64,000 bases of DNA. Origin: CAMAXB01 sp964476565 (lineage in GTDB: Bacteria > Verrucomicrobiota > Verrucomicrobiia > Opitutales > Opitutaceae). Where the stretch lies: NCBI GenBank assembly GCA_964476565.1, contig CAYZBG010000001.1, positions 1 to 64,000 of the forward strand. The letters run 5' to 3'. The notes beneath the pieces are model-generated. The model saw nothing but the letters and a program-made list of their open reading frames with translations, was not told where the DNA came from and ran no database searches. The translations under genes were made by a program, and so were the position numbers. Below, in pieces: positions 42,505 to 50,690 of the stretch (its first letter is position 1; every line of letters begins with the position of its first letter).

Positions 42505-44229
42505 ATGGAAAAACGTCGTTTTGCCGAACTGGGGTTGTCGCCGGAGCTGCTCAAGGCCGTGGACAAGATGGGCTTTGAGGAGGCTTCGCCGATTCAGACC
42601 GCGGTGATTCCCGCCCTTTTGGCGGGGCGCGACGTCGTCGGCCAGTCCGCCACGGGATCCGGCAAGACTGCCGCCTTCGGTTTGCCCGCGATCGAGAAGG
42701 TCGACCCGCAACTGCGTGCGGTGCAGGTGTTGATCCTGTGCCCGACGCGCGAACTGGCGGTCCAGGTGGCGGAGGAGATGGCGAAACTCGCGTTCTTCAA
42801 ACGCGGCGTCCACGCGGTGCCGATCTACGGCGGCCAGTCCTACGAACGGCAGTTTCGCGCGCTGGCGGCCGGCACGCAGGTCGTGATTGGTACGCCGGGT
42901 CGCGTGATGGACCACATGGAACGCGGCACGCTGAAGCTGGACCGGCTCAGCATGGTCGTGCTCGACGAAGCGGACCGCATGCTCGACATGGGCTTCCGCG
43001 ACGACATCGAACGGATCCTGTCCGCCGTGCCGGAACAGCGCCAGCTACTCTTCTTCTCGGCGACGATGCCGCGGGTGATCCAGGACCTGATCAAGCGGTA
43101 CAGCCGCGATCCGGAGTGGATCAAGATCGAGGCCCAGGCGCAGAACGCGCCGCAGGTCGATCAGGTTTACTTCGAAGTCGACCGGCGGTCGAAGATCGAG
43201 GTGCTCACGCGCCTGATCGACATCCACGATTTCCGTTACGGCATCATTTTCTGCAGCACGAAGGTGATGGTGGACGAACTCGACGAGCACCTGCACGCGC
43301 GGGGTTACTCGGTGGACCGTTTGCACGGCGACATCACCCAGGCGCAACGCACCCGGGTGATGGACAAGTTTCGCCGGCGCGGCTTCGAGTTCCTGATCGC
43401 AACGGACGTGGCGGCGCGCGGACTCGATGTCGACGACCTTGAGGTGGTCTTCAACTTCGACCTGCCGAACGACGCCGAGGATTACACCCACCGCATCGGA
43501 CGCACGGGGCGCGCCGGCAAATCGGGCCGGGCGTACACCTTCGTTTCGGGCCGCGAGTTGTACAAGCTGCAGTCGATGGTGCGATTCGCGAAGCTGAAGA
43601 TTCGCCGGGAGAACGTGCCCTCTCTCGACCAGGTCGAAGAGGCGCGGGAAAATGTCTTTTTCGAACGCCTGCGCGCGACGCTGGAGGCGGGCGAGTTTCG
43701 GCGTCAGGACCGCATCGTGGATCGCCTGCTCGAGCAGGGCCATGCCAGCACCGACATCATTTCGGCGCTCATCCATCTCATGCAGGGTCCAGCCCCCGCA
43801 CCTGCTCCGGTACCCGAACCGCCGGCCCGGCGCTCTGCGGCTCCGGCGTGGGTCGAGTCCCGTACTCAGCCGTCGTCACCGGCACCCACCGGCCCGGCGG
43901 GTGATGAGGACGCTTCGCCATCGGGACCCCGCAAGGGCAAGTTCGAGCGTCCGGGGCGGACCGGCCGCGAGCCGGGCTTCACCACGCTGTTCTTCAATGT
44001 CGGCCGCAAGCAGTTGGTAACGCCGGCTGACTTGGTGGGCAAGATCGCCGGCGTCACGCGGCTTCCGGCCCAGGTGGTCGGTGCGATCGACCTTCATCAG
44101 CGTCACGCATTGGTGGACGTGGAGAGCAGCCACGCGGAACGCATCCTCGCCAAATTGGCGGGCGTGCGCGTGAAGGGCGTCTCGCTGGAACCCGCCATCG
44201 CCACCGACGCCCAGCGCGAGGCGGAGTAG
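42505..44229 (+). CDS. DEAD-box RNA helicase with DbpA-type RNA-binding tail
   Basis: The 574-residue protein carries all DEAD-box motifs: Q motif (ASPIQTAVIP), motif I SATGSGKT, Ia PTRELA, Ib TPGR, II DEAD, III SAT, V ATDVAARGLDV and VI HRIGRTGR. After the core (about residues 1-375) comes a helical part. A Pro/Ala/Ser-rich spacer (about 430-480) follows, then a C-terminal DbpA-like domain (TTLFFNVGRKQLVTPADLVG). The layout is that of CsdA/DbpA helicases in ribosome assembly or cold shock. I chose the ATG at 42505 before the FAELGLSPEL start of the core. Confidence 0.92.
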   Translation: MEKRRFAELGLSPELLKAVDKMGFEEASPIQTAVIPALLAGRDVVGQSATGSGKTAAFGLPAIEKVDPQLRAVQVLILCPTRELAVQVAEEMAKLAFFKRGVHAVPIYGGQSYERQFRALAAGTQVVIGTPGRVMDHMERGTLKLDRLSMVVLDEADRMLDMGFRDDIERILSAVPEQRQLLFFSATMPRVIQDLIKRYSRDPEWIKIEAQAQNAPQVDQVYFEVDRRSKIEVLTRLIDIHDFRYGIIFCSTKVMVDELDEHLHARGYSVDRLHGDITQAQRTRVMDKFRRRGFEFLIATDVAARGLDVDDLEVVFNFDLPNDAEDYTHRIGRTGRAGKSGRAYTFVSGRELYKLQSMVRFAKLKIRRENVPSLDQVEEARENVFFERLRATLEAGEFRRQDRIVDRLLEQGHASTDIISALIHLMQGPAPAPAPVPEPPARRSAAPAWVESRTQPSSPAPTGPAGDEDASPSGPRKGKFERPGRTGREPGFTTLFFNVGRKQLVTPADLVGKIAGVTRLPAQVVGAIDLHQRHALVDVESSHAERILAKLAGVRVKGVSLEPAIATDAQREAE

Positions 44230-44310
44230 GCGCCGGGCACGGCCTGCCACGGGTTTGTCACGGTCCGCCACTTGACACGTCTCCATCGCGCGGCTACGTC
44301 GAAGCCCCGA

Positions 44311-44928
44311 ATGGAGGCCGTGCTAGATCAACCCGTGCTGGTCCTCAACCGCCTCTGGCAGGCGGTCAATGTGATCGGCGCCCGACGGGCCTTCGCGCTG
44401 CTGGCGCGGGGACAGGCCGCCGTTGTCCATCATCAGAAGGATGACTTCCGCGTCTTCTCGCTGATGGACTGGATGGATTTCTCGCGCAACAACCCTCCCT
44501 TGGACGAGTTGGAAGCGGTTCACACTCCGCGCACGGTCATTCGGCTTCCGCGGGTGATCCTGCTCACCTGGTTCGACAAGTTGCCTTGCAAGGAGCTCAA
44601 GCTCACCCGCAGCAACGTGTTCGAGCGCGACAAGGACACCTGCCAGTATTGCGGCCGGGCCTTTGAGCGCGAGGACCTCAACCTCGATCACGTCATCCCC
44701 CGCGACCGGGGCGGCAAGACCACGTGGGAGAACATCGTCTGCTCGTGCATTCGCTGCAATTCGCGCAAGGCCAACCGGCTGCCGCATGAGGCCAACATGC
44801 GCCTGATCCGCAAACCCGTCCGCCCCAAGTGGCGTCCGGTGATCACGCTCGTGTTGGGCAATCGTGACCGCGAGCGCTGGAAAGACTTCCTCGATCTCGC
44901 CTACTGGAACGTCGAGCTCGAGGAGTGA
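44311..44928 (+). CDS. HNH endonuclease domain protein
   Basis: The 205-residue protein has a C-terminal HNH nuclease core. CQYCGR and CIRCN are the two zinc-binding CxxC pairs, with LDHVIPRDRGG (the catalytic His) and ENIVCSC (the Asn) between. The N-terminal 100 residues form a conserved domain (VLVLNRLWQAVNVIGARRAFAL). This domain-HNH combination is widespread as a chromosomal protein of unknown role, not a mobile intron nuclease. I chose the ATG at 44311. No intron, inteins or phage genes are near. Confidence 0.85.
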   Translation: MEAVLDQPVLVLNRLWQAVNVIGARRAFALLARGQAAVVHHQKDDFRVFSLMDWMDFSRNNPPLDELEAVHTPRTVIRLPRVILLTWFDKLPCKELKLTRSNVFERDKDTCQYCGRAFEREDLNLDHVIPRDRGGKTTWENIVCSCIRCNSRKANRLPHEANMRLIRKPVRPKWRPVITLVLGNRDRERWKDFLDLAYWNVELEE

Positions 44929-45008
44929 CCCCGGCCTGTGCGCTGCGTGGGGCGGGAGAAGTCTGCTCCCGTTAGGTCGGACTTACGAACGCGAGGCGGC
45001 GGTGCCGT

Positions 45009-46010
45009 TCACTTCGCCAGGAAACGCAGCGCGGCGTCGGGCTGGTCGATGAACAGGCCGTCCACCCCTGCGCCCACGATCAGGGCGGTGAGTAGGGCGT
45101 TGATCGAAGGCACCCCGGGGGGCAGGGCATCGGAGCGGAAGGTGTAGGGATGCACTTTCAATCCGACGGCGTGAGCATCGCGGACCAGGGAGCTGAAGAC
45201 CGGTCGTCCGGCCGCATCCGCGCCGGTCAGGATGCGTCCGAGGGCGGGTCCGATGCCTTGGGCGAAGGTGGCGAGGTTGGCCAGTCCGGCGGGCGTGATC
45301 ATGGCTTCGTAGATGCCATCGTCCTCGCGGTCTTCGCCGATGAGCTGAATCAAGGGGAGGGCCGTGCCGTGTACAGTGCGAAGGCGCCGGAGCGCTTCGC
45401 GGTCAAAGCATTGCACGAAAACAGGATCGTCGGCGCGGCGGTAGCCCAGCCGGTCCAACGAGGCCAGCAGCGCAGCGCCCAGATCTTTACCCTCGGTTGC
45501 GTGCCAGGCCGGTTGCTTGAACTCGACGTAGATTCCGGCGGTTCGGCCGGTGGAGCGGTTGAGCCCTTGGATGAGCGATACCTGTTCCTCGAACGTGCAA
45601 AGCCGGAAGCCGCCTCCGGTGGCAGGAAAACGAAGGGGGAATACGGGCTGGCCGGTCTTCGGATGGACGCGTTCGTTGACCTTGAGCGCGCGCAACTCCT
45701 CCCAAGTGAAATCGATCACGTAGAATCGTCCGTCCGCGCGCTGGCGGCCAGGATGGCGGGTGGCCACGTCCGTGGTGGTCTCGAGGTGGATGTCGTGGAT
45801 CACCACGAGGACGTCGTCCTTGGTCAGCACGACGTCCTGCTCGATGTAGTCGGCGCCGAGGGCATGGGCGTAGGCGGCCGATTCGAGGGTGTGCTCGGGC
45901 AGGTAGCCGCTCGCACCCCGGTGGGCGATGACCAGCGGACGAGCGCCGGAGGGGAGGGTCGAGGCCATGGCCAGAAGGACGAGAACGAAGAGGCGGGGCG
46001 AGGCGATCAC
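45009..46010 (-). CDS. glpQ: Exported glycerophosphodiester phosphodiesterase
   Basis: The 333-residue enzyme hydrolyses deacylated phospholipids to glycerol 3-phosphate and an alcohol. The GDPD motifs are IAHRGASGYLPEHTLES (catalytic His, Glu), DYIEQDVVLTKDD (metal ligands) and VIHDIHLETTTDVA (second catalytic His). The C-terminal part has DGLFIDQPD. I propose the GTG at 46010 so that a signal peptide (SPRLFVLVLLAMASTLPSGA) precedes the domain. An ATG at 45971 would shorten it to MASTLPSGA. It is the periplasmic GlpQ type. It is convergent with the HNH gene and lies downstream of a TonB receptor. Confidence 0.85.
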   Translation of the reverse strand: MIASPRLFVLVLLAMASTLPSGARPLVIAHRGASGYLPEHTLESAAYAHALGADYIEQDVVLTKDDVLVVIHDIHLETTTDVATRHPGRQRADGRFYVIDFTWEELRALKVNERVHPKTGQPVFPLRFPATGGGFRLCTFEEQVSLIQGLNRSTGRTAGIYVEFKQPAWHATEGKDLGAALLASLDRLGYRRADDPVFVQCFDREALRRLRTVHGTALPLIQLIGEDREDDGIYEAMITPAGLANLATFAQGIGPALGRILTGADAAGRPVFSSLVRDAHAVGLKVHPYTFRSDALPPGVPSINALLTALIVGAGVDGLFIDQPDAALRFLAK

Positions 46011-46117
46011 GATCGCCCAGGTTGAACCGGGCCCAACGTTCCGGCAAGGGAGGCCGGGCAACACTTCGGTGACATGCGGGTCTCCGCCGGCCACCGCCGC
46101 GCACCCGGGCCGGACGG

Positions 46118-48493
46118 TCAGAAGCGGGTGGTGGCGCTCAGCCCGTAGGTGGCCGGCTGGCCGCGAATGACGGTCGGGATGCCGAAGTTGGCGCCGAAGT
46201 TGCCGGCATCGATGAGGTAGTCGCGGTCAAGCAGGTTGTCGGCGTAGGCCGCGATTTCCCAGCGGTCGCGGGGCGAGCGCCATGAGGCGCGCAGATTGAC
46301 GACGCCGTAGCCGTCCTGGCGCAGGGTTCCGCCGAAGCGAGTGTTATCGTCATCGAAGAAGTGCTCCGACTTGTACTGGAAGACCGGCGTCACCGAGAAC
46401 CGGCCGAGCCGCTCATCCTGGATCGAGACCGTCGTACCGACCGACACGGCGTGCTTGGCGGTGAGGCGGAAGGACGAACCGGCGAAGCGCTGGGGCTGGC
46501 CGTTCTCGCCCGTATCGTCGAAGGTGGCGTCGGTGTAACCGTAGGTCACAAAGGTGCTGACCTGGTCCGTGAGGCGGCCACGCAGGGCCAGCTCGCCGCC
46601 CCGGCCGGTGGCGTTGCCGGCGCTGACGTTGATGAACCGGGCGGCGTTGTTCGGATCGCGCACCGTCGTCTGGAAGTCCGTATAGTCGTAGTGGAAGAGG
46701 GCAGCGTTGTAATCAAAGCGGCGGTTCGCGGAGGTGCCCTTGATGCCGACCTCGTAGTTCCAGATGACCTCCTCGGCGATGGTGGAGATCGTGAAGGGGG
46801 CGGTGCTGTCGACCGTGATGCCGGCCGGGCGGCGTCCGCGCGACACGCTCGCGTAAACACTGTGGTCGCGGTTGATCGAGTAGCGGCCGATGAGGCGGCC
46901 CACGACGGTCGTGTCGGTCAGGGATCCCTCGCGGCGGCCGTTCGTCGGGGCAAACGCGAGGTTCGGGCTCGCGCCGAGCAGGAAGCCGAGCGTGCTCGGA
47001 ACGGGTGCCGGCAGGGCCTGGTAGCCACCGGTCTGGTCCTCATACGAGACGCGCAGCCCGGCGGTGACTTCGAACCGGTCGTTCACGCGGTAGGTGCCGT
47101 CGGCGAACACATCGGTGGTCGAGGATTCGGCGCTGTTGATGTATTGCTCCGTATGATACCCCTTGAGCGGCGCGTTGGCGAGTTGGGCGAGCGGGGCGAG
47201 TGACGGCACAGCGGCGAACGCGGCGAAGCCGGCGGGCAGGTTGCCCTGCGGGATGAACGGATTCAGGACGGGGACGGCGGCGTTGACAAGGAAGTCGGGC
47301 ACACCGGCGGCGAGCAGCCCCCGACGGAAATCGCCGGAAAGGAAGGGCCAGACCTGGCGTTCGTCGGTGTAGAGCGAAATGCGCTGGTCGCCGTCCTCGC
47401 GGAAGTAGTTGAGCCCGACGAAGCCGGCGAAGCGTCCGCCGCGGTCATAGTTTGCGCGCAGCTCCTGGCTGAACTGCTTGCCGGTCGAGCGGTCCGAGAG
47501 CTCGAGAAGGAAGAAGCGGGATCCGTCGGCGTCGAATTCCTCGTGGGAGGCGAATTCGCGCACGCCGGTGATGCTCGTGAGCGTCCAGGCGTCGTTCAAC
47601 TCATGGGTAACAATCGCCGTGCCGCCCCAGACCGTGCGGTCCGTCCGCAGCTGTTCACCGCGATTCAGCTCGGCGGCGGTGTAGGGATTGGTGCTGCCTT
47701 GCGACGTGGGAATGACCGCGCTCTTGAACGACGTGCCGGATGGCTGGTCCTGCTGGTAATTGAAGATGACGTCGACCGTGGTGCGGTCGCCGGGCAGCCA
47801 GCGCAGGGAAGGACGGATGGCGAGGGTGTCACGGCTGTTGAGATCGGGACCGCCGGCGAGGTTCTCGACCGTACCGTCCCGCTCGCCGTAGCTGAAGGCG
47901 ATGCGGCCGAGCAGGCGTTCGGAGCCCAGCGCCGTGTTATAGAAACCCTCGGCTCGGCGCTCGTTCAGGTTGCCAAAGCCGACGGTCAGGGCCCCCTCGG
48001 TGGCATTCACGGGCTTGCGCTGGATGATCGAGATTGCGCCGACCTCGGCGCCTTTGCCGAAGAGCGTGCCCTGCGGCCCTTTCAGCACCTCGACCCGCTC
48101 CAGGTCAAACAGCTCGACCGTGCTGCCGGTGGCGCGACTGATCGAAACACCGTCCTGAAAGATGGATACCCGCGTTTCGCTGCGCGGATCGGTGCTGTCG
48201 GAGGTGACGCCCCGGATGTTGATGCCGGGGAAATTGGGCGATTGCTGCTGGACGAACAGGCCGGGGACGAGTGGGGCGAGATCCTTGTACTGGGTGATGC
48301 CGGCGTTCTCGAGGAACGTTCCGGAGTAGGCGTTGAGGGCAATGGGCACGTCCTGCACGGCCTGAACGCGCTTTTGGGCGCTGACTTCCATTTTCTCAAG
48401 TTCCACGACTCCGGGGACGGCCTGCGCCCGCAGGAGGGCGGGCACGGCGAGCAAGCAGACGGCGAACGCGGTATAGCGACGATGAAGGTACAT
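46118..48493 (-). CDS. TonB-dependent outer-membrane receptor
   Basis: The 791-residue protein has a signal peptide (about residues 1-23), then VVELEKMEVSAQKR, where the TonB box usually sits. A plug domain includes PGINIRGVTSDST and LFDLERVEVLKGPQGTLFGKGA. A 22-strand-type barrel ends in the C-terminal Phe (ATTRF). It resembles siderophore or catecholate receptors in its plug, but the ligand is unknown. No SusD partner, TonB, ExbB or regulator gene is adjacent. It should import large or scarce nutrients. It could be co-transcribed with the glpQ-type gene, 107 bp downstream. Confidence 0.9.
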   Translation of the reverse strand: MYLHRRYTAFAVCLLAVPALLRAQAVPGVVELEKMEVSAQKRVQAVQDVPIALNAYSGTFLENAGITQYKDLAPLVPGLFVQQQSPNFPGINIRGVTSDSTDPRSETRVSIFQDGVSISRATGSTVELFDLERVEVLKGPQGTLFGKGAEVGAISIIQRKPVNATEGALTVGFGNLNERRAEGFYNTALGSERLLGRIAFSYGERDGTVENLAGGPDLNSRDTLAIRPSLRWLPGDRTTVDVIFNYQQDQPSGTSFKSAVIPTSQGSTNPYTAAELNRGEQLRTDRTVWGGTAIVTHELNDAWTLTSITGVREFASHEEFDADGSRFFLLELSDRSTGKQFSQELRANYDRGGRFAGFVGLNYFREDGDQRISLYTDERQVWPFLSGDFRRGLLAAGVPDFLVNAAVPVLNPFIPQGNLPAGFAAFAAVPSLAPLAQLANAPLKGYHTEQYINSAESSTTDVFADGTYRVNDRFEVTAGLRVSYEDQTGGYQALPAPVPSTLGFLLGASPNLAFAPTNGRREGSLTDTTVVGRLIGRYSINRDHSVYASVSRGRRPAGITVDSTAPFTISTIAEEVIWNYEVGIKGTSANRRFDYNAALFHYDYTDFQTTVRDPNNAARFINVSAGNATGRGGELALRGRLTDQVSTFVTYGYTDATFDDTGENGQPQRFAGSSFRLTAKHAVSVGTTVSIQDERLGRFSVTPVFQYKSEHFFDDDNTRFGGTLRQDGYGVVNLRASWRSPRDRWEIAAYADNLLDRDYLIDAGNFGANFGIPTVIRGQPATYGLSATTRF

Positions 48494-48648
48494 GGGCGGC
48501 AGGTGAGGCTGGGTGAGTCTTCGTGGATAGAGGCGTTTGGGTCAATCCACGCAGGGAGAAGACCCCGGCTTCGCAAAAAAGTTACCTGGTTGACGACAAT
48601 CGCCGGCGTTTTGGCACGGCGGCGCAAACCGGCGGCGTCAAACCGCGT

Positions 48649-48861
48649 TCACCGTCCGGCTTGCTGACGGAGCAAAACCCAGATCGTGGCGGCGGCGATC
48701 AGGTCGATCACCGCGACGGCAAGGCGGAGGGGGAAGGGCAGGCGGATCGGCAGCAGGAGGATCACGATTCCGCTCAGCACCAGCATCGCACCGGCGGCCG
48801 TCAGCATGACCCGGCGGCGGGACTGCGCGAGGGCGCGGGGATCATCGGGGTGAAATTTCAT
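48649..48861 (-). CDS. Small two-helix membrane protein
   Basis: This 70-residue protein has a short charged N-terminus (MKFHPDDPRALAQSRRRV) and two hydrophobic helices (about residues 19-40 and 44-63), ending RQQAGR. I do not recognise a family. It starts 7 bp after the histidine kinase stop on the same strand, so it is almost certainly co-transcribed and may modulate the kinase (inference). The 155 bp after it, up to the TonB receptor start, hold nothing I can name. Confidence 0.65.
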   Translation of the reverse strand: MKFHPDDPRALAQSRRRVMLTAAGAMLVLSGIVILLLPIRLPFPLRLAVAVIDLIAAATIWVLLRQQAGR

Positions 48862-48868
48862 GCGCGGA

Positions 48869-50590
48869 TCAGTGTTTGGCGAGCGGCAGCGTGATGCGCA
48901 GAGTGGTGCCTGCGGGGCTGGTTTCAAGCAGCGTGATGTCGCCATGATGACTGAGCAGGATGCGTTTCGCGATGGCGAGCCCGAGGCCGGTGCCGTCACT
49001 GCGGCCGGACAGGAAGGAGTCGAAGATGCGTTCGCGGAGCGCCTCCGGAATACCGGTGCCGGTGTCGGCCACGTCGATCGCGACGAACTCGCCCCCCTGT
49101 TCGCGCGTCTCCGCCTGACACCTCAGCGTGATCGTGCCGCCTTCGGGCATGGCCTGGGTCGCGTTGATCAAAAGGTTGAGCAGCACCTGCTGGAGCTGCC
49201 CCTTGTGCACGTCGACGACGAGCGGCCGAAGCGGCGGTTCGTAACGCAGCTGGATCTTGCTCTGCGCCAGCTTGAGACGAATGAGCACGATCGTGTCTTC
49301 GACGATGTCATGGACCGACCAGCGCGAGTGGAGGCTCGACGGCGCTTTCGCGAAGGTCAGTACGCGCGTCACGATTGCCTCCAGCTGGTCGATTTTCTCG
49401 CCGATGACGCGCACGTCGGTGCGGCGGGGATCGCCTTCCGGAAAGTCGAGGCCGAGGTAGCCGAAGAGCAGCTTGATCACCGTGAGGGGATTGCGGATCT
49501 CGTGGGCGATCTCGGCTGCCAGCAGGCCAAGGGTGGTGAGCTGCTCGTTCTTGCGCAGAGAGGCTTCGCTTTGGAAGACACGGGCGTAGAGCCGCGAATT
49601 CTGCAGCGCCACGGCACCGAGGCTCGCCAGTGCGCCCAGCAGCCGGCGTTCGTCATTGTTGAAACGGTGGATCTCCCCGGTGAAAACGGTCAGCACCCCC
49701 AGAACCTCATGTTCGTAGATGAGCGGCGTCGCCAGTACGGAGCGCAGCCCGGGATGACGCGGGAGGTCGACCACATCGAGAAACTCCGGCGACTGCACAT
49801 TGGCGAACTCGACCTGCCGCCGCGTCTGGATCGGGGCGGAAACCAGGCACGAGCCGACCGGAAGGTCGCCGGCCGGTGTATCCATCGGGCCATGACTGTT
49901 GAGGGAGGCCAGCCGGACGGTGCCGTGCACCGATTCGAACAAATAGAGCGCGCAGGCCTGGGTCTGCGTGATCAGCCGGGCGCCGCGGGTGATGGTGTCG
50001 AACAGCTCCTGGGGCTCGAGTTTGGTCACGAGCGACTGGCCGATGCCGATGAGCGATTCGAACTGCCGCGCCTTGCCCCGGAGCTGGTTGAGACTCCAGA
50101 GGCGCTGGATGACCGCCGTCGCCTCCTCGGTGAGGCGGATGAACAGCTGGTAATCGCGGTCGGGAAACCCGTTCAGGCGGTCGCTGTCGAGGTTGATCAC
50201 GCCGAGCACCTGGCCGCCCGGGCCGAGCATGGGGGCCGCCATCTCGCAGCGTACGTCCGACCGTACCGGAATGTAGCGGGGATCGGCGGTCACGTCCGGC
50301 ACCAGCTGCGGCCGGCCGTGAAACGCCACCCAGCCGGTCACGCCTTGGCCGAGCCGGAGGGCCAGATCGTCGTTATCGTCGGGCAGACCGCGTTGGACTT
50401 CGATCTCAAGCCGGCCGGTGTCGGGATTGAGCAGCGACACGGAGCCGGACACCGCGCCAAAAACCTCCACAAGCGTGCCGAGGATGCCGTGCAGCGCATC
50501 GCCCGGCTCCTCCGTCTTTCCGAGCAGGGAGGCGACGCGGTAAAGGGCGTCGAGCGAGCGGGCGTCAGGGTGATCCGAGGGAGATGACAT
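48869..50590 (-). CDS. Double-GAF sensor histidine kinase
   Basis: The 573-residue cytoplasmic kinase has two GAF domains (about residues 15-165 and 180-330), then a HisKA dimerisation domain with phospho-His363 in AAEIAHEIRNPLTVIK. The HATPase domain has LLNLLINATQAMPEGG (N box), DTGTGIPEALRERIFDSF (G1) and DGTGLGLAIAKRI (G2). It has no membrane segments, so it senses a soluble signal through its GAF domains. No response regulator is adjacent, so it is an orphan. It lies downstream of glnD (100 bp), which could mean nitrogen or redox sensing (inference). Confidence 0.9.
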   Translation of the reverse strand: MSSPSDHPDARSLDALYRVASLLGKTEEPGDALHGILGTLVEVFGAVSGSVSLLNPDTGRLEIEVQRGLPDDNDDLALRLGQGVTGWVAFHGRPQLVPDVTADPRYIPVRSDVRCEMAAPMLGPGGQVLGVINLDSDRLNGFPDRDYQLFIRLTEEATAVIQRLWSLNQLRGKARQFESLIGIGQSLVTKLEPQELFDTITRGARLITQTQACALYLFESVHGTVRLASLNSHGPMDTPAGDLPVGSCLVSAPIQTRRQVEFANVQSPEFLDVVDLPRHPGLRSVLATPLIYEHEVLGVLTVFTGEIHRFNNDERRLLGALASLGAVALQNSRLYARVFQSEASLRKNEQLTTLGLLAAEIAHEIRNPLTVIKLLFGYLGLDFPEGDPRRTDVRVIGEKIDQLEAIVTRVLTFAKAPSSLHSRWSVHDIVEDTIVLIRLKLAQSKIQLRYEPPLRPLVVDVHKGQLQQVLLNLLINATQAMPEGGTITLRCQAETREQGGEFVAIDVADTGTGIPEALRERIFDSFLSGRSDGTGLGLAIAKRILLSHHGDITLLETSPAGTTLRITLPLAKH

Positions 50591-50690
50591 GCACGGACAG
50601 GCGGGGAACGGTGGCGCGGTCGGCCGGGCATGGCCAGACCTTTGCCGCCGACCGGGGCGGCGAAGGGACGCGGCCGGCGCGGTGGTGGGG

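Noticed and set aside
44953..44971. CGGGAG/CTCCCG hairpin between the convergent HNH and glpQ genes
   Set aside because: The stem is only 6 bp and no T-run follows, so I do not call a terminator.
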